Part shown: one piece after another, positions 1-10,420 of the stretch
Position numbering within the stretch: the stretch's first letter is position 1
How the letters are laid out: every line of letters starts with the position of its first letter
Source of the DNA: Cellulomonas sp. NS3
GTDB taxonomy: Bacteria > Actinomycetota > Actinomycetes > Actinomycetales > Cellulomonadaceae
Direction of reading: 5' to 3'
Length of the DNA: 64,000 nucleotides
Assembly: GCF_024757985.1 (NCBI RefSeq)
Contig: NZ_CP103289.1
Coordinates: 2,480,001 to 2,544,000 of the forward strand
Position numbers and translations under genes: made by a program
The notes under the pieces: generated by a model
The model's database searches: none
The model's input: only the letters and a program-made list of their open reading frames with translations
Told to the model about the DNA's origin: nothing

Positions 1-1440
1 GACCACGTCGCCGTTCTCGAGCGCCGAGTCGAGCGGCACCAGGCGGCCGTTGACGCGGGCCCCCATCGTGCGGTGCCCGACCTCGGTGTGCACCGCGTAC
101 GCGAAGTCCACCGGGGTGGACCCGGCGGGCAGCGAGATGACGTCGCCCTTGGGGGTGAAGACGTAGACCTCGGCGCCCGCGATCTCGAAGCGCAGCGAGT
201 CGAGGAACTCGCTCGGGTCGGCGGTCTCCTTCTGCCAGTCGACGAGCTGGCGCAGCCACGTCATGTCGTTGCCCGCGGCGTCCGTGGCCGCCGGCTGGTT
301 CTTCGCGTTCTCCTTGTACTTCCAGTGCGCCGCGACGCCGTACTCCGCGCGGCGGTGCATGTCGTGCGTGCGGATCTGGATCTCGACGGGCTTGCCGCCG
401 GGTCCGATCACCGTCGTGTGCAGCGACTGGTACAGGTTGAACTTGGGCATCGCGATGTAGTCCTTGAACCGCCCCGGGACCGGGTTCCACCGCGCGTGCA
501 GCGCACCGAGCGCGGCATAGCAGTCCCGGACCGAGTCGACCAGGACGCGGACGCCGACGAGGTCGTAGATGTCGGCGAAGTCGCGGCCCCGCACGATCAT
601 CTTCTGGTAGATCGAGTAGTAGTGCTTGGGCCGGCCGGACACGGTCGCCTTGATCTTGGCGCTGCGCAGGTCCGCGCCCACCTGGTCGCGCACCACGGCC
701 AGGTACTCCTCGCGGGCGGGGGCACGCTCCGCGACGAGGTGCACGATCTCGTCGTAGACCTTGGGGTAGAGCGTCGCGAACGAGAGGTCCTCGAGCTCCC
801 ACTTGATCGTGTTCATGCCGAGCCGGTGCGCGAGCGGCGCGTAGATCTCGAGGGTCTCGCGGGCCTTGCGCTCCGCCGACGCCGACGCGACGAACTTCCA
901 GGTCCGCGCGTTGTGCAGCCGGTCGGCGAGCTTGATGACCAGCACGCGGATGTCGCGGGACATCGCGACGACCATCTTGCGGACCGTCTCGGCCTGCGCG
1001 GCGTCGCCGTAGGTCACCTTGTCGAGCTTGGTGACCCCGTCGACGAGCATCGCGATCTCGGGACCGAACTCCGTGCGGAGCTGGTCGAGCGAGTACTCGG
1101 TGTCCTCGACGGTGTCGTGCAGCAGCGCGGCGGCGAGGGTCGGCGGCGTCATGCCGAGGTCCGCGAGGATCGTCGCGACCGCGACCGGGTGCGTGATGTA
1201 CGGGTCGCCGCTCTTGCGCATCTGGCCGCGGTGCGCGCGCTCCGCGACGACGTACGCCTGCTCGATGACCCCGAGGTCGGCCTTGGGGTGGTTGGTGCGG
1301 ATCGCCTGGAGCAGGGGCTCGAGCGCCGGGGACGTCCCGGGGCCGCGCGTGCCGAAGCGTGCGAGCCGCGAGCGGACCCGTCCACCGGCGATCGCCTCCG
1401 CGGGCGCCGTCTGCGGCTCCTGGCGTGCTTCGTCGCTCAT
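1..1440 (-). CDS. relA: bifunctional (p)ppGpp synthetase/hydrolase RelA/SpoT (3' part missing)
   Basis: Makes and degrades (p)ppGpp in the stringent response; cytosolic. The reading frame starts at ATG 1440 and runs off the left edge, so about 480 residues of a protein usually near 750-800 are seen. The N-terminal HD hydrolase domain carries HDTVEDT at about residues 108-114. The synthetase domain follows, with [14 protein letters not shown] and the FNLYQSLHT region, and the first part of a TGS domain ([10 protein letters not shown]) is reached before the edge. The C-terminal ACT region is not in the window. Both catalytic halves look intact, so the protein is probably bifunctional as in other actinobacteria. 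It is followed upstream by apt, as usual in this phylum. Confidence 0.95.
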   Translation of the reverse strand, partial: MSDEARQEPQTAPAEAIAGGRVRSRLARFGTRGPGTSPALEPLLQAIRTNHPKADLGVIEQAYVVAERAHRGQMRKSGDPYITHPVAVATILADLGMTPPTLAAALLHDTVEDTEYSLDQLRTEFGPEIAMLVDGVTKLDKVTYGDAAQAETVRKMVVAMSRDIRVLVIKLADRLHNARTWKFVASASAERKARETLEIYAPLAHRLGMNTIKWELEDLSFATLYPKVYDEIVHLVAERAPAREEYLAVVRDQVGADLRSAKIKATVSGRPKHYYSIYQKMIVRGRDFADIYDLVGVRVLVDSVRDCYAALGALHARWNPVPGRFKDYIAMPKFNLYQSLHTTVIGPGGKPVEIQIRTHDMHRRAEYGVAAHWKYKENAKNQPAATDAAGNDMTWLRQLVDWQKETADPSEFLDSLRFEIAGAEVYVFTPKGDVISLPAGSTPVDFAYAVHTEVGHRTMGARVNGRLVPLDSALENGDVV

Positions 1441-1554
1441 CGCACACCCCCTCCCGCGCCCATCCGACGGGCGTCCGTCGGACCGCACCCGGTGCGAGGG
1501 CCGGTCCGCCGGGTCCCCACCGACCCGATCCGTGAAGTGTACGGCGGGACGAGG

Positions 1555-2103
1555 TCAGCTCACGCCGAGCAGCGCCTCGACACGACGGCCGGGCAGCCGC
1601 GCACGTCCGCCGAGGAACTCGAGGTCGACGAGGAACGTCAGGCCGACGACCTCGGCGCCGCAGGCCTCGAGCAGCTCGACCGTCGCGGCGGCCGTGCCCC
1701 CGGTCGCGAGGACGTCGTCGACCACGAGCACCCGCGCACCCGCGGGGATGTCCGCGGGGTGGAGCTCGACGGTCGCCGAGCCGTACTCGAGGCTGTACTC
1801 GCGCGACACGGTCGGCCCGGGGAGCTTGCCGGCCTTGCGCACCGGCACGAAGCCGGCGCCGAGCGCCACGGCGACGGGGGCCGCGAACATGAACCCGCGC
1901 GCCTCCATGCCGACCACGAGGTCGACCGGCCCGTCGACGCGGGCGGCCATCTCGGCGACGACCGCCGAGAAGGCCGCCGCGTCGGCGAGCACGGGGGTGA
2001 TGTCCTTGAAGCCGACACCCGGCGTCGGGAAGTCCGGCACGTCGCGGATGAGCTCCGCGACGCGCGCGAGCAGGGCGGACCCGGTGAGGCCGAGCGCGGT
2101 CAT
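1555..2103 (-). CDS. apt: adenine phosphoribosyltransferase
   Basis: Converts adenine and PRPP to AMP in purine salvage; cytosolic. The 182-residue product from ATG 2103 has the family length. It shows PTPGVGFKDITP near the N-terminus, the GMEARGF segment, and the PRPP-binding loop VLVVDDVLATGGT at about residues 126-138. The same frame is open far upstream, but this ATG lies 8 bp after the secF stop and gives the expected N-terminus. It sits between secF and relA, the usual actinobacterial arrangement secD-secF-apt-relA. Confidence 0.93.
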   Translation of the reverse strand: MTALGLTGSALLARVAELIRDVPDFPTPGVGFKDITPVLADAAAFSAVVAEMAARVDGPVDLVVGMEARGFMFAAPVAVALGAGFVPVRKAGKLPGPTVSREYSLEYGSATVELHPADIPAGARVLVVDDVLATGGTAAATVELLEACGAEVVGLTFLVDLEFLGGRARLPGRRVEALLGVS

Positions 2104-2111
2104 CGTGGCGC

Positions 2112-3206
2112 CTACCGCTTGCTCGGCTTGCGGCGCGGCTGCGCGGCCGTGCCCTGGTGCGCGCCGGGCCGGATCTGACCGGAAGCCCGCGCCGCTGCGG
2201 CGAGCGCCGGCTCGCCGCCCTCGGCCACCGCGGCGGTGCGCGACCGGAGCACGCGCTCGGTGTGCTCCTTGATCTTCGGCTCGCCCTGGCGCAGCGCGAC
2301 CTCGAACGGCGTCGCGAGGAAGATCGAGGAGAACGTGCCGATCGCCATGCCGACGAAGAGCGCGAGCGCGATGTCGCGCAGCGTCCCGGCCCCGAGGATG
2401 AAGGCACCGACGAAGAGGATCGCCGAGACCGGGAGCAGCGCGACGACCGAGGTGTTGATCGAGCGCACGAGCGTCTGGTTGACCGCGAGGTTGGCGCGCT
2501 CGGCGTAGGTCGCCTTCGACTGGTCCAGGACGCCGACGGTGTTCTCGCGCACCTTGTCGAAGACCACGACGGTGTCGTAGAGCGAGTACCCGAGGATCGT
2601 CAGGAAGCCGATGACGGTCGCGGGCGTGACCTCCCAGCCGACGGCGGCGTACACGCCGACCGTGACGACGAGGTCGTGGAACAGCGCGATGAGCGCCGCC
2701 GCCGCCATGCGCCAGTTGCGGAAGTACAGGGTCATGACGACCGTGACGAGCCCGAGGAACACGAGCAGGCCGCGGAGCGCCTTGTCGGAGACGTCGGCAC
2801 CCCACGTCGGGCCGATGAAAGAGCTCGTGACCTGGTCGGTCGACACGTCGTAGGCCTCGGCGAGGGCCGTGCGGACCTCCTCGACCTCCTCCGACGTCAG
2901 GGTCGCGGTCTGGACGCGCAGCGCGTTGGAGCCGATGCGGCTGACGCGCGCCTCCTCCTCCTCCGACACCGCGGTGACGGCGTCGATGGCGGGCTGCTCC
3001 GCCGGGTCCACGATCTCGTTGATCCGGAACTCGGAGCCGCCACGGAACTCGATGCCCGGGTTGAGGCCCGGGCGCACGAGCAGGACCGCGGAGATCAGCA
3101 CGAGCACCGCGCCGATGAGGAACCACAGGCGCCGCTTGCCGACGATGTCGTACGAGCGCCGTCCCGTGTAGAGGTCGTTGCCCCACTGGGCGAATCCGGA
3201 GGCCAT
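2112..3206 (-). CDS. secF: protein translocase subunit SecF
   Basis: Membrane subunit of the SecDF complex, which uses the proton gradient to help late steps of Sec export. 364 residues, with a first membrane helix at about 27-45 (LWFLIGAVLVLISAVLLV), then the periplasmic GIEFRGGSEF motif typical of SecF, and five further helices in the C-terminal half, including the ILGYSLYDTVVVFDKVREN segment with the conserved D. The ATG overlaps the secD stop by one base (TGATG), so translation is coupled. The tail after about residue 320 is basic and variable. Confidence 0.95.
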   Translation of the reverse strand: MASGFAQWGNDLYTGRRSYDIVGKRRLWFLIGAVLVLISAVLLVRPGLNPGIEFRGGSEFRINEIVDPAEQPAIDAVTAVSEEEEARVSRIGSNALRVQTATLTSEEVEEVRTALAEAYDVSTDQVTSSFIGPTWGADVSDKALRGLLVFLGLVTVVMTLYFRNWRMAAAALIALFHDLVVTVGVYAAVGWEVTPATVIGFLTILGYSLYDTVVVFDKVRENTVGVLDQSKATYAERANLAVNQTLVRSINTSVVALLPVSAILFVGAFILGAGTLRDIALALFVGMAIGTFSSIFLATPFEVALRQGEPKIKEHTERVLRSRTAAVAEGGEPALAAAARASGQIRPGAHQGTAAQPRRKPSKR

Positions 3207-5158
3207 CAGTGCTCGTTCCCCTCGGTGCGTCCGGACGTCGGCTCGGCGGTGCCGTCCCCGGGGGACGGGTGCGCCGTGGTCGTGTCCGGTCCCTGCTCGG
3301 TGGTCCGTGCGGCAGCGGCTGCTGCGGCACGGCGCTGCGCGATCGTCTGGCCCGTGCTCCCGACGCCTGCGGCGACCGGCACCTTGGCCTCGGACGGGCT
3401 GTCCAGCGACGTCGTCCCGGCGTTGCCCGCGCTCACCACGCGCCCGCGCCCGGCGTACCGCGGTGCGGTTCCTCCGAGCCGGCGACGGTCGAGGCCGGAG
3501 AGCGGGTGGCCCTCGCCGAAGAACTTCGTGCGGGCGAGCAGCAGCATGAGCGGGTGCGTGAAGAGGAAGACGACGACGAGGTCGATGACCGTCGTGAGGC
3601 CGAGGGTGAACGCGAAGCCGCGGACCCCGCCGACCGCGAGCACGTACAGCACGATGGCCGCGAGGAAGTTGACCGCGTCGGACGCGAGGATCGTCTGGCG
3701 CGCGCGCTCCCAGCCCTTGTCGACCGCCGCCTGGAGCGTGCGCCCGTCGCGCAGCTCGTCGCGGATGCGTTCGAAGTAGACGATGAAGGAGTCGGCGGTG
3801 ATGCCGATCGCGACGATGAGACCCGCGACGCCGGGCAGCGAGAGCCGGTACCCCTGGGTCCAGGACAGCACGGAGATCACGCCGAAGGTGAGCACGCCCG
3901 CGACGACGAGCGAGGCCACGGTCACGAGCCCGAGCGCGCGGTACTGGAACAGCGAGTACACGACGACGAGCCCGAGCCCGATGAGGCCCGCGATGAGGCC
4001 CTTCTCGAGCTGCTCGGCACCGAGCGTCGCGGAGATCTGCTCCTCGCTCTGCACCTCGAACGTCAGCGGGAGCGCGCCGAAGTTGAGCTGGCTCGCGAGC
4101 GTCGCGGCCGTCTCCCGCGTGAAGTCGCCGGAGATCTGCGCCTTGCCGTCGGAGATGATCACGCCGGTCGCGAGGCTGGGCGCCGAGATCACGAGGCCGT
4201 CGAGCACCATCGCGAACTGGTTCTGGGGCTGGGTGAGCGCCTGCAGGCGGGTCGTGGTCTCACGGAAGATCCCCGTGCCCTCGCCGTCGAGCTCCATGTT
4301 GACGACCCAGTTGTTGGTCGTCGCGCCGGTCTGCGTGACCTCGAGGCCCGACGTCGCGTTCGCGATGTTCGTGCCCTCGATCTCGACCGGGCCGAGCAGG
4401 TACTTGGCGGTGCCGTCGGGGTCGCACGTGACGAGCGCGCGGTCCGCGGGGCTCTGCACGCCACCCGTGAGGTTCTCGGGCGCCGTGCAGTCGAGCGCCG
4501 CGAAGTCGGCCTGGACCTTCGGCGTCGCGTAGTACTCGAGGTCGCTCGGGCTGTCGGGAGCCTCCTTGGCGGGCTCGTCCGACGGCGCGGCCGTCTCGGT
4601 CGGCGCGGGCGTGGCCGCAGCCTCGGGGGCCGGGGTCGCCGCCGCCTCGGGGGCGGGCGTCGCGGCGGCGTCCGCCGCGGCGGTCTCGCCGTCGGTCGGC
4701 GCGGCCGTCGCCGCGGCGTCGGCCGCCGGGTCCGTGGCCTCGGCCGGGTCCTCGACCGGCGCCGGGCCGGCCACCGTCAGCACCGGACGGAGCTCCATCT
4801 GGGCCGAGGTGCGCACGAGCGCGAGCGTCTCCGCGTCGGGCCGGCCCGGGAGCGCGACCACGATGTTCCGGCCACCCTGGCTGGTGATCTCCGCCTCCGC
4901 GACGCCCGAGGAGTCGACGCGCTGCCGGATGACCGCGATCGCCTCCGAGATCGTCTCGGGGGTGACCTCCTCGTCGTTCTCGGTGACGGGCTGCAGGATG
5001 ATCTGCGTCCCGCCCTCGAGGTCCAGCGCGAGCTTCGGGGTGAGCGACGCGTCGGACCACCTCGTGCCGGCGAGGAGGGACCCGAAGAGCGCGAGCACGA
5101 GCCCGCCCAGGATGATCAGCGAGCGCAGCGGCCGGTGACGGCGTGTGGGTTGAGCCAA
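3206..5158 (-). CDS. secD: protein translocase subunit SecD
   Basis: Partner of SecF in the inner membrane. 650 residues: N-terminal helix (about 13-30), LALDLEGGTQIIL motif, a periplasmic P1 domain, then five helices with the GITADSFIVYFERIRDE motif. An Ala/Pro/Thr-rich low-complexity stretch with repeated ATPAPEAA units occupies about residues 135-200, and a long variable basic/Ala-rich tail follows the last helix. Both are common in actinobacterial SecD but extend the length. Starts MAQPTRRH; upstream is yajC, downstream secF with a one-base overlap. Confidence 0.95.
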   Translation of the reverse strand: MAQPTRRHRPLRSLIILGGLVLALFGSLLAGTRWSDASLTPKLALDLEGGTQIILQPVTENDEEVTPETISEAIAVIRQRVDSSGVAEAEITSQGGRNIVVALPGRPDAETLALVRTSAQMELRPVLTVAGPAPVEDPAEATDPAADAAATAAPTDGETAAADAAATPAPEAAATPAPEAAATPAPTETAAPSDEPAKEAPDSPSDLEYYATPKVQADFAALDCTAPENLTGGVQSPADRALVTCDPDGTAKYLLGPVEIEGTNIANATSGLEVTQTGATTNNWVVNMELDGEGTGIFRETTTRLQALTQPQNQFAMVLDGLVISAPSLATGVIISDGKAQISGDFTRETAATLASQLNFGALPLTFEVQSEEQISATLGAEQLEKGLIAGLIGLGLVVVYSLFQYRALGLVTVASLVVAGVLTFGVISVLSWTQGYRLSLPGVAGLIVAIGITADSFIVYFERIRDELRDGRTLQAAVDKGWERARQTILASDAVNFLAAIVLYVLAVGGVRGFAFTLGLTTVIDLVVVFLFTHPLMLLLARTKFFGEGHPLSGLDRRRLGGTAPRYAGRGRVVSAGNAGTTSLDSPSEAKVPVAAGVGSTGQTIAQRRAAAAAAARTTEQGPDTTTAHPSPGDGTAEPTSGRTEGNEH

Positions 5159-5248
5159 CGGAGTGTCTTCTCTCGTGCGCGCACCGCCACGAGCGCGGCG
5201 GTGGGATCGTGGTCCGTCCCGGCGTCGGTGCCGGTGCGGGCCTGCGGG

Positions 5249-5671
5249 CTACTTCTTCTCGGGCGTGTCGTCCCCCCGCGCGGGCGGGAGGGTCGACAGG
5301 TCGTCGGGCACGTCGTACGACGCGGTCTCGGTGCCCTTGACGAGGGACGGTCCGGCGGTCGTGGGCGCGGGGTCCTCGTCGACCTCGGCCGCGCCGTCGT
5401 CGACCGGCGTCTCGACCGGGGCCTCCACGAGCTTCGCGACCGCCGCGCGCAGCCACCGGCTCCGGTTGCCGCGCGTCGACTCGAGCGTGACCTCGTCACC
5501 CTCGATCGCGACGACGGTGCCCAGCATCCCGGACCCGGTCATGACGTGCTGCCCGACGGCGAGGTTCGCCCGGAAGTCGACCGCCTGCTTCTGCTGCTTG
5601 CGCGTGCGGCTGGTCATGAGCCACATCGCGCCGAAGGCGATGGCGATGAAGAGCAGGAACGTGGGGTCCAC
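5249..5671 (-). CDS. yajC: preprotein translocase subunit YajC
   Basis: Small single-span membrane protein that associates with SecDF. 140 residues; a membrane helix at about 4-20 (FLLFIAIAFGAMWLM) is followed by the conserved RKQQKQ and the short beta domain with VMTGSGMLGTV. The C-terminal 45 residues are acidic and variable. Forms the yajC-secD-secF order on the minus strand; the gap to secD is 90 bp. Confidence 0.93.
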   Translation of the reverse strand: MDPTFLLFIAIAFGAMWLMTSRTRKQQKQAVDFRANLAVGQHVMTGSGMLGTVVAIEGDEVTLESTRGNRSRWLRAAVAKLVEAPVETPVDDGAAEVDEDPAPTTAGPSLVKGTETASYDVPDDLSTLPPARGDDTPEKK

Positions 5672-5801
5672 GGGGTGGGTCTCCGGATCTGGTCGAGATG
5701 TCCGCCGCAGTCTAGGCGCAGCGGCTCCTCGGACCTAACGTCCGTGAGCCCGTCGCGGTTCCCCGGCGGGGTCCGTCCGGGCCCGCGCAGGCCGTCGGCG
5801 G

Positions 5802-6890
5802 TCAGCCGAACAGCGTGCCCGCCGCAGCCGGCGGGGTGAGCCCCAGGTGGGCCCAGGCACCGGGCATGGCGATGCGCCCGCGGGGCGTGCGTCCGACGAG
5901 GCCTTCGCGCACGAGGAACGGCTCGGCGACCGTCTCGACCGTCTCGGGCTCCTCGCCGACCGCGACCGCGAGCGTCGTCAGCCCGACCGGACCGCCGCCG
6001 AAGCGCGTGCACAGCGCGGTGAGCACGGCACGGTCGAGCCGGTCGAGCCCGAGCGCGTCGACCTCGTACACCTCGAGCGCGGCGCGCGCCGCGGCGAGCG
6101 ACAGGTTCCCGTCGCCGCGGACCTGCGCCCAGTCGCGCACACGCCGCAGCAGCCGGTTCGCGATGCGCGGGGTCCCGCGCGAGCGGCTCGCGATCTCGGC
6201 GGCGGCGTCGGCGGCGAGCGGCACGCCGAGCAGCCCGGCCGAGCGCACGAGCACCCGCTCGAGCTCCTCGGAGGAGTAGAAGTCGAGGTGGCCGGTGAAG
6301 CCGAACCGGTCGCGCAGCGGCGCGGGCAGCAGACCGGCACGGGTCGTGGCCCCGACGACGGTGAACGGGGGCAGGCTCAGCGGGATCGCGCTCGCGCCGG
6401 CGCCCTTGCCGACCACGACGTCGACCCGGAAGTCCTCCATCGCGACGTAGAGGAGCTCCTCGGCCGGGCGGGCGAGGCGGTGGATCTCGTCGAGGAACAG
6501 CACCTCGCCCTCGTCGAGCGAGGACAGCACCGCGGCGAGGTCGCCGGCGTGCTGGATCGCGGGCCCGCTCGTGACGCGCAGCGGCGCGCCGAGCTCGGCG
6601 GCGATGATCATCGCGAGCGTCGTCTTGCCGAGCCCGGGCGGCCCCGAGAGCAGGACGTGGTCCGGCGCGCGCCCGCGACCGAGCGCGGCCTGGAGGACGA
6701 GCGAGAGCTGCTCGCGCACGACGCGCTGACCGACGAACTCCTCGAGCCGGCGCGGGCGCAGGGCGGCCTCCGCGGCGCGCTCGAGGTCGTCGGCGGCCGA
6801 GCGTACGAGGGACGGGTCGTCGCCGCCGGGCGCGGGGATGCGCTCGGTCGTCAGCTCGTCGTGGTCGTCGGACCCGTACGGGTCAGCCAC
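5802..6890 (-). CDS. ruvB: Holliday junction branch migration ATPase RuvB
   Basis: Hexameric AAA+ motor that drives branch migration with RuvA at Holliday junctions. 362 residues from GTG 6890, which overlaps the ruvA stop by 8 bp; no ATG gives a reasonable N-terminus. Visible are [12 protein letters not shown], the Walker [11 protein letters not shown], Walker [11 protein letters not shown], sensor [18 protein letters not shown], and the C-terminal winged-helix domain ([15 protein letters not shown]). Standard ruvC-ruvA-ruvB order. Confidence 0.95.
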   Translation of the reverse strand: MADPYGSDDHDELTTERIPAPGGDDPSLVRSAADDLERAAEAALRPRRLEEFVGQRVVREQLSLVLQAALGRGRAPDHVLLSGPPGLGKTTLAMIIAAELGAPLRVTSGPAIQHAGDLAAVLSSLDEGEVLFLDEIHRLARPAEELLYVAMEDFRVDVVVGKGAGASAIPLSLPPFTVVGATTRAGLLPAPLRDRFGFTGHLDFYSSEELERVLVRSAGLLGVPLAADAAAEIASRSRGTPRIANRLLRRVRDWAQVRGDGNLSLAAARAALEVYEVDALGLDRLDRAVLTALCTRFGGGPVGLTTLAVAVGEEPETVETVAEPFLVREGLVGRTPRGRIAMPGAWAHLGLTPPAAAGTLFG

Positions 6891-7497
6891 GGCCGCCGCC
6901 GAGCGCCCGGAGCGCGGCGCGCAGCACGCCCGCGACGTCGTCCGGCCCGATCGTCGCCGCGGCGTCGGGCAGGACCCCGGCCACCGCGTCCTCGGCGGCG
7001 CGCACGTTCCAGCCCAGACCCACGAGCGCGTCGACGACCTGGCCGCGCTGGTCGCCCGCCGGGACGGGCGGGCCGTCGGGGACACCGGCGGGCGCCGGAG
7101 CGCCGAGCCGGTCGGCGAGCTCGAGCACGATGCGCTGCGCTCCCTTGTGGCCGATGCCCGGCACGCGCTTGAGCGCGGCGAGGTCCTCGGCCGCGACGGC
7201 GCGGCGCAGCCCGTCCGGGGTGTGCACCGCGAGCATCGCGAGCGCGAGGCGCGGGCCGACGCCGCTGACCGTCTGCACGACCTCGAAGACCTCGCGCTCG
7301 TCCGCGTCCGCGAAGCCGTAGAGCGTGAGGGAGTCCTCCCGCACGACCATCGAGGTGGCGAGCACGGCCTCGGAGCCGACCCGCAGGCCCGCGAGCGTCG
7401 CCGGGGTCGCCTGCACCAGCAAACCCACTCCCCCGACCTCCAGGACCGCCGCGTCCAGGCGGACCGCCTGCACGGTCCCTCGTACCGACGCGATCAC
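6883..7497 (-). CDS. ruvA: Holliday junction branch migration protein RuvA
   Basis: Tetrameric DNA-binding partner of RuvB. 204 residues from GTG 7497; a strong AGGAGGAGG lies just upstream and fixes this start over the longer open frame. N-terminal OB fold ([12 protein letters not shown]), the two helix-hairpin-helix motifs around [13 protein letters not shown] and [16 protein letters not shown], and a C-terminal RuvB-binding domain ([19 protein letters not shown]). Overlaps ruvB by 8 bp. Confidence 0.94.
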   Translation of the reverse strand: MIASVRGTVQAVRLDAAVLEVGGVGLLVQATPATLAGLRVGSEAVLATSMVVREDSLTLYGFADADEREVFEVVQTVSGVGPRLALAMLAVHTPDGLRRAVAAEDLAALKRVPGIGHKGAQRIVLELADRLGAPAPAGVPDGPPVPAGDQRGQVVDALVGLGWNVRAAEDAVAGVLPDAAATIGPDDVAGVLRAALRALGGGRG

Positions 7498-7614
7498 GCG
7501 CTCCTCCTCCTGCTGCTCATGGCCACCCGGGCGGCGCACCGCACCGGTGCGTGCGCCCGCTCGGGTCGGCACGCACTATGCCACGCGGACGAACACCTGT
7601 ACGAAGGGACACGC

Positions 7615-8184
7615 TCAGCGCGAGCCGCGCCGCGCCGACTGCTCGGCCCGCGCCCACGCGAGCTGGGCCGGCGTGAGCGACCCGGGCGCGCGCTGCGGGC
7701 CGCCGAGCGTCCCGGCCGGCCGCCAGAGGTGGCAGATGGCGATCGCGAGCGCGTCGGCCGCGTCCGCGGGCTTGGGGACCTCGGTGAGGGCGAGCAGGCG
7801 CGTGACCATCGCCTGCACCTGCGGCTTGTCGGCGCGGCCGCTGCCCGTGACCGCGGCCTTGACCTCGCTCGGGGTGTGCAGCGCGACGGGGATGCGCCGG
7901 CGGGCGGCGGCGAGCATCGCGATGCCGGCGACCTGCGCCGTGCCCATCACGGTGCGCACGTTGTGCTGGGCGAAGACCCGCTCGACCGCGACGGCGTCGG
8001 GGGCGTGCTCCTCGAGCCACGCGTCGATGCTCGTCGCGATCGCGAGCAGCCGCTGGTCGACGTCGAGGTCCGGGTCGGAGCGCGCGACGCCGACGGCCAC
8101 GAGCCGGGCACGCCGCCCGGACAGGCCGTCGACCACGCCGAGCCCGCAGCGGGTCAGGCCTGGGTCGACTCCGAGCACGCGCAC
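7615..8184 (-). CDS. ruvC: crossover junction endodeoxyribonuclease RuvC
   Basis: Resolvase that cuts Holliday junctions. 189 residues from GTG 8184 ([14 protein letters not shown]). The acidic residues of the RNase H-like site are visible: D in GVDPGLT, E in [11 protein letters not shown], and the C-terminal pair in [12 protein letters not shown]. The frame is open further upstream but the DPGLT motif must lie at the N-terminus. Gap of 117 bp to ruvA; 136 bp to the YebC-family gene. Confidence 0.94.
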   Translation of the reverse strand: MRVLGVDPGLTRCGLGVVDGLSGRRARLVAVGVARSDPDLDVDQRLLAIATSIDAWLEEHAPDAVAVERVFAQHNVRTVMGTAQVAGIAMLAAARRRIPVALHTPSEVKAAVTGSGRADKPQVQAMVTRLLALTEVPKPADAADALAIAICHLWRPAGTLGGPQRAPGSLTPAQLAWARAEQSARRGSR

Positions 8185-8320
8185 GCCCGCAGTCTCCCAG
8201 CCCGGCCGCCCGCCGCGGCGCACCTCGTGCGGCGCGCCGTCGTCGACCGGCCCGCGCCACTGGCCCGCGCCCCCGACCCGCGGCGGCGCTGCACCGCGCC
8301 GCGGCAGGCCGCAGCGCCGG

Positions 8321-9082
8321 TCAGTCGTCCGCGTCGAGCTCCGCCATGACCTCGTCGGAGGCGTCGAAGTTCGCGTAGACGTTCTGCACGTCGTCGCTGT
8401 CCTCGAGCGCGTCGATGAGCCGCAGGATCTTGCGGGCGCCTTCGGCGTCGACCTCGATCTGCGTCGCCGGGTAGAACACGACGTCCGCGGAGTCGTACTC
8501 GATGCCCGCGTCCTGCAGCGCGGTGCGCACCGGCACGAGGTCCGTCGCCTCGGAGAGCACCTCGAACGCGTCGCCGAAGTCGTTGACCTCGAGCGCACCC
8601 GCGTCGAGCACGGCCTCCATCACGCCGTCCTCGTCGACCGCGTCGTTCTTGGGCACCATGACGACGCCCTTGCGCGAGAACAGGTAGGACACGGAGCCGG
8701 GGTCGGCCATCTGGCCGCCGTTGCGCGTGAACGCGACGCGCACGTCGGACGCCGCACGGTTGCGGTTGTCGGTGAGGCACTCGACCAGGACCGCGATGCC
8801 GCCGGGGCCGTAGCCCTCGTACATGATGCCCTGGTAGTCGGCGCCGCCGGCCTCCTGGCCGGACCCGCGCTTGACGGCGCGGTTGATGTTGTCGATCGGG
8901 ACCGAGCTCTTCTTGGCCTTCTGGACCGCGTCGAAGAGCGTCGGGTTGCCCGCGAGGTCACCGCCGCCCGTCCGGGCCGCGACCTCGATGTTCTTGATGA
9001 GCTTCGCGAAGAGCTTGCTCCGCTTGGCGTCGACGACGGCCTTCTTGTGCTTGGTGGTGGCCCACTTGGAGTGACCCGACAT
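8321..9082 (-). CDS. YebC/PmpR family protein
   Basis: Member of the TACO1/YebC family, known both as putative DNA-binding regulators and, more recently, as translation factors that relieve ribosome stalling. 253 residues with the invariant start [14 protein letters not shown], the [18 protein letters not shown] segment, and [18 protein letters not shown]. The length is full. The position between ruvC and pdxT is the usual actinobacterial one. Which of the two roles applies cannot be told from sequence. Confidence 0.93.
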   Translation of the reverse strand: MSGHSKWATTKHKKAVVDAKRSKLFAKLIKNIEVAARTGGGDLAGNPTLFDAVQKAKKSSVPIDNINRAVKRGSGQEAGGADYQGIMYEGYGPGGIAVLVECLTDNRNRAASDVRVAFTRNGGQMADPGSVSYLFSRKGVVMVPKNDAVDEDGVMEAVLDAGALEVNDFGDAFEVLSEATDLVPVRTALQDAGIEYDSADVVFYPATQIEVDAEGARKILRLIDALEDSDDVQNVYANFDASDEVMAELDADD

Positions 9083-9157
9083 GGTCTCGCTACCCCTTCG
9101 TCTCCGCCCGCGGCGCGGACCCCGGACGTGCCGCGCCGTCGAGGGCGCCGTTCGGGG

Positions 9158-9769
9158 TCAGAGGCTGTCGCGGACGATCTGCACGAACAGACGGTGCACC
9201 CGCGTGTCGCCGGTGACCTCCGGATGGAAGGAGGTCGCCAGGAGCGGGCCCTGACGCACCGCGACGATCCTACCGGCGGCCGGACCCGACTCGACGCGCC
9301 CGACGACGCTCGCCCGGTCGCCGACCTCCTCGACCCACGGTGCCCGGATGAACACGGCGTGCAGCGGGTCCGCGCCGCTGTCCTCGACGCCGTCGATCAC
9401 GAGGTCGGTCTCGAACGAGTCGACCTGGCGGCCGAACGCGTTGCGCCGCACGGTGATGTCGAGCCCGCCGAGCGTGCGCTGGCCCTCGATTCCCCCGAGC
9501 ACCCGGTCGGCGAGCAGGATCATCCCCGCGCACGAGCCGTACGCGGGCATCCCCGCGCGCAGGCGCTCCTGGACCGGCTCGAACAGGTCGAACGCGCGCA
9601 GCAGCTTGTCGATCGTCGTGGACTCCCCGCCGGGGATCACGAGCCCGTCGACCGCGGCCAGCTCGCTCACCCGGCGCACCGGGACGGCGTCCGCGCCGCA
9701 CTCCTCGAGCGCGCGCGCGTGCTCGCGCACGTCACCCTGCAGGGCCAGGACACCGATGGTGGGGCTCAC
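9158..9769 (-). CDS. pdxT: pyridoxal 5'-phosphate synthase glutaminase subunit PdxT
   Basis: Glutaminase that supplies ammonia to PdxS in the DXP-independent PLP pathway. 203 residues starting at GTG 9769 ([13 protein letters not shown]). Motifs: [10 protein letters not shown], the nucleophile Cys in [11 protein letters not shown], and His/Glu in [11 protein letters not shown] near the C-terminus. It lies downstream of pdxS, separated by a Nudix gene. Confidence 0.95.
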   Translation of the reverse strand: MSPTIGVLALQGDVREHARALEECGADAVPVRRVSELAAVDGLVIPGGESTTIDKLLRAFDLFEPVQERLRAGMPAYGSCAGMILLADRVLGGIEGQRTLGGLDITVRRNAFGRQVDSFETDLVIDGVEDSGADPLHAVFIRAPWVEEVGDRASVVGRVESGPAAGRIVAVRQGPLLATSFHPEVTGDTRVHRLFVQIVRDSL

Positions 9770-9835
9770 GTGGGCCGATCCTACGGAACACCGGCGACGA
9801 CCACGGCCACCGACCGCGGCGTGGACCCCGCCGGG

Positions 9836-10420
9836 TCACTCCTCCCGCGCGAGCCCGAGGTGGCGGGTCGTGCCGTCCCAGCCGCGCAGGAGCGGGCGCA
9901 CGAGGTCCGCGAGCCCCTCGGGGAACACCTCGAGCTCGACCCGGTCCAGATCGTCGAGGTCCCACCAGCGCAGCTCGTCGAGCACGTCGAGCTCGACCTC
10001 GGTCCAGCCGTCCCGCGTCGCCGACGCGGGGTCCGTGACGTCGTGGGCGTCGACGCGCGCGAGGAAGATCTCCTCGTCCTGGCGGCAGTGCTCGGCGTAG
10101 AAGTCGAAGATCGCAGACCGCGTGAGGACGGGCCCGACGAGGCTCGACGCGTCGAGCACGATCCCCGTCTCCTCGCGCACCTCGCGGACCGCGGCCGTCC
10201 GGGCGTCCTCCCCGGCGTCGATGCCCCCGCCGACGGTGAACCACCAGCTGCGCTCGGGCTGGTCGAGGTCGTGCCCGCGCAGCAGCAGCACGCGGTCCGC
10301 GTCGTCGAGCAGGATCACGCGCGCGGCGCGCCGGAACCGCAGACCGTCCGTCCCGAGCACCCACTCCTCCCCCAGGCCGCGAGGCCGGGGTGGCGGGGTG
10401 CCCGGGACGGCGCCGGTCAC
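9836..10420 (-). CDS. NUDIX hydrolase
   Basis: Hydrolase of nucleoside-diphosphate-linked substrates; the specific substrate is not evident. 194 residues from GTG 10420, which overlaps the pdxS stop in a GTGA arrangement. The complete Nudix box is present ([20 protein letters not shown] then TG) at about residues 63-84. Tucked between pdxS and pdxT, so co-transcribed with PLP synthesis, although a functional link is only inference. Confidence 0.9.
   Translation of the reverse strand: MTGAVPGTPPPRPRGLGEEWVLGTDGLRFRRAARVILLDDADRVLLLRGHDLDQPERSWWFTVGGGIDAGEDARTAAVREVREETGIVLDASSLVGPVLTRSAIFDFYAEHCRQDEEIFLARVDAHDVTDPASATRDGWTEVELDVLDELRWWDLDDLDRVELEVFPEGLADLVRPLLRGWDGTTRHLGLAREE

Noticed and set aside
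73-2178. Very long plus-strand open frame of 701 codons opposite relA and apt
   Set aside because: Product is Arg/Asp/Val-rich and random-looking; the minus strand carries clear relA and apt motifs. Same for other long frames opposite secD, ruvB, thrS and 60595-63933.
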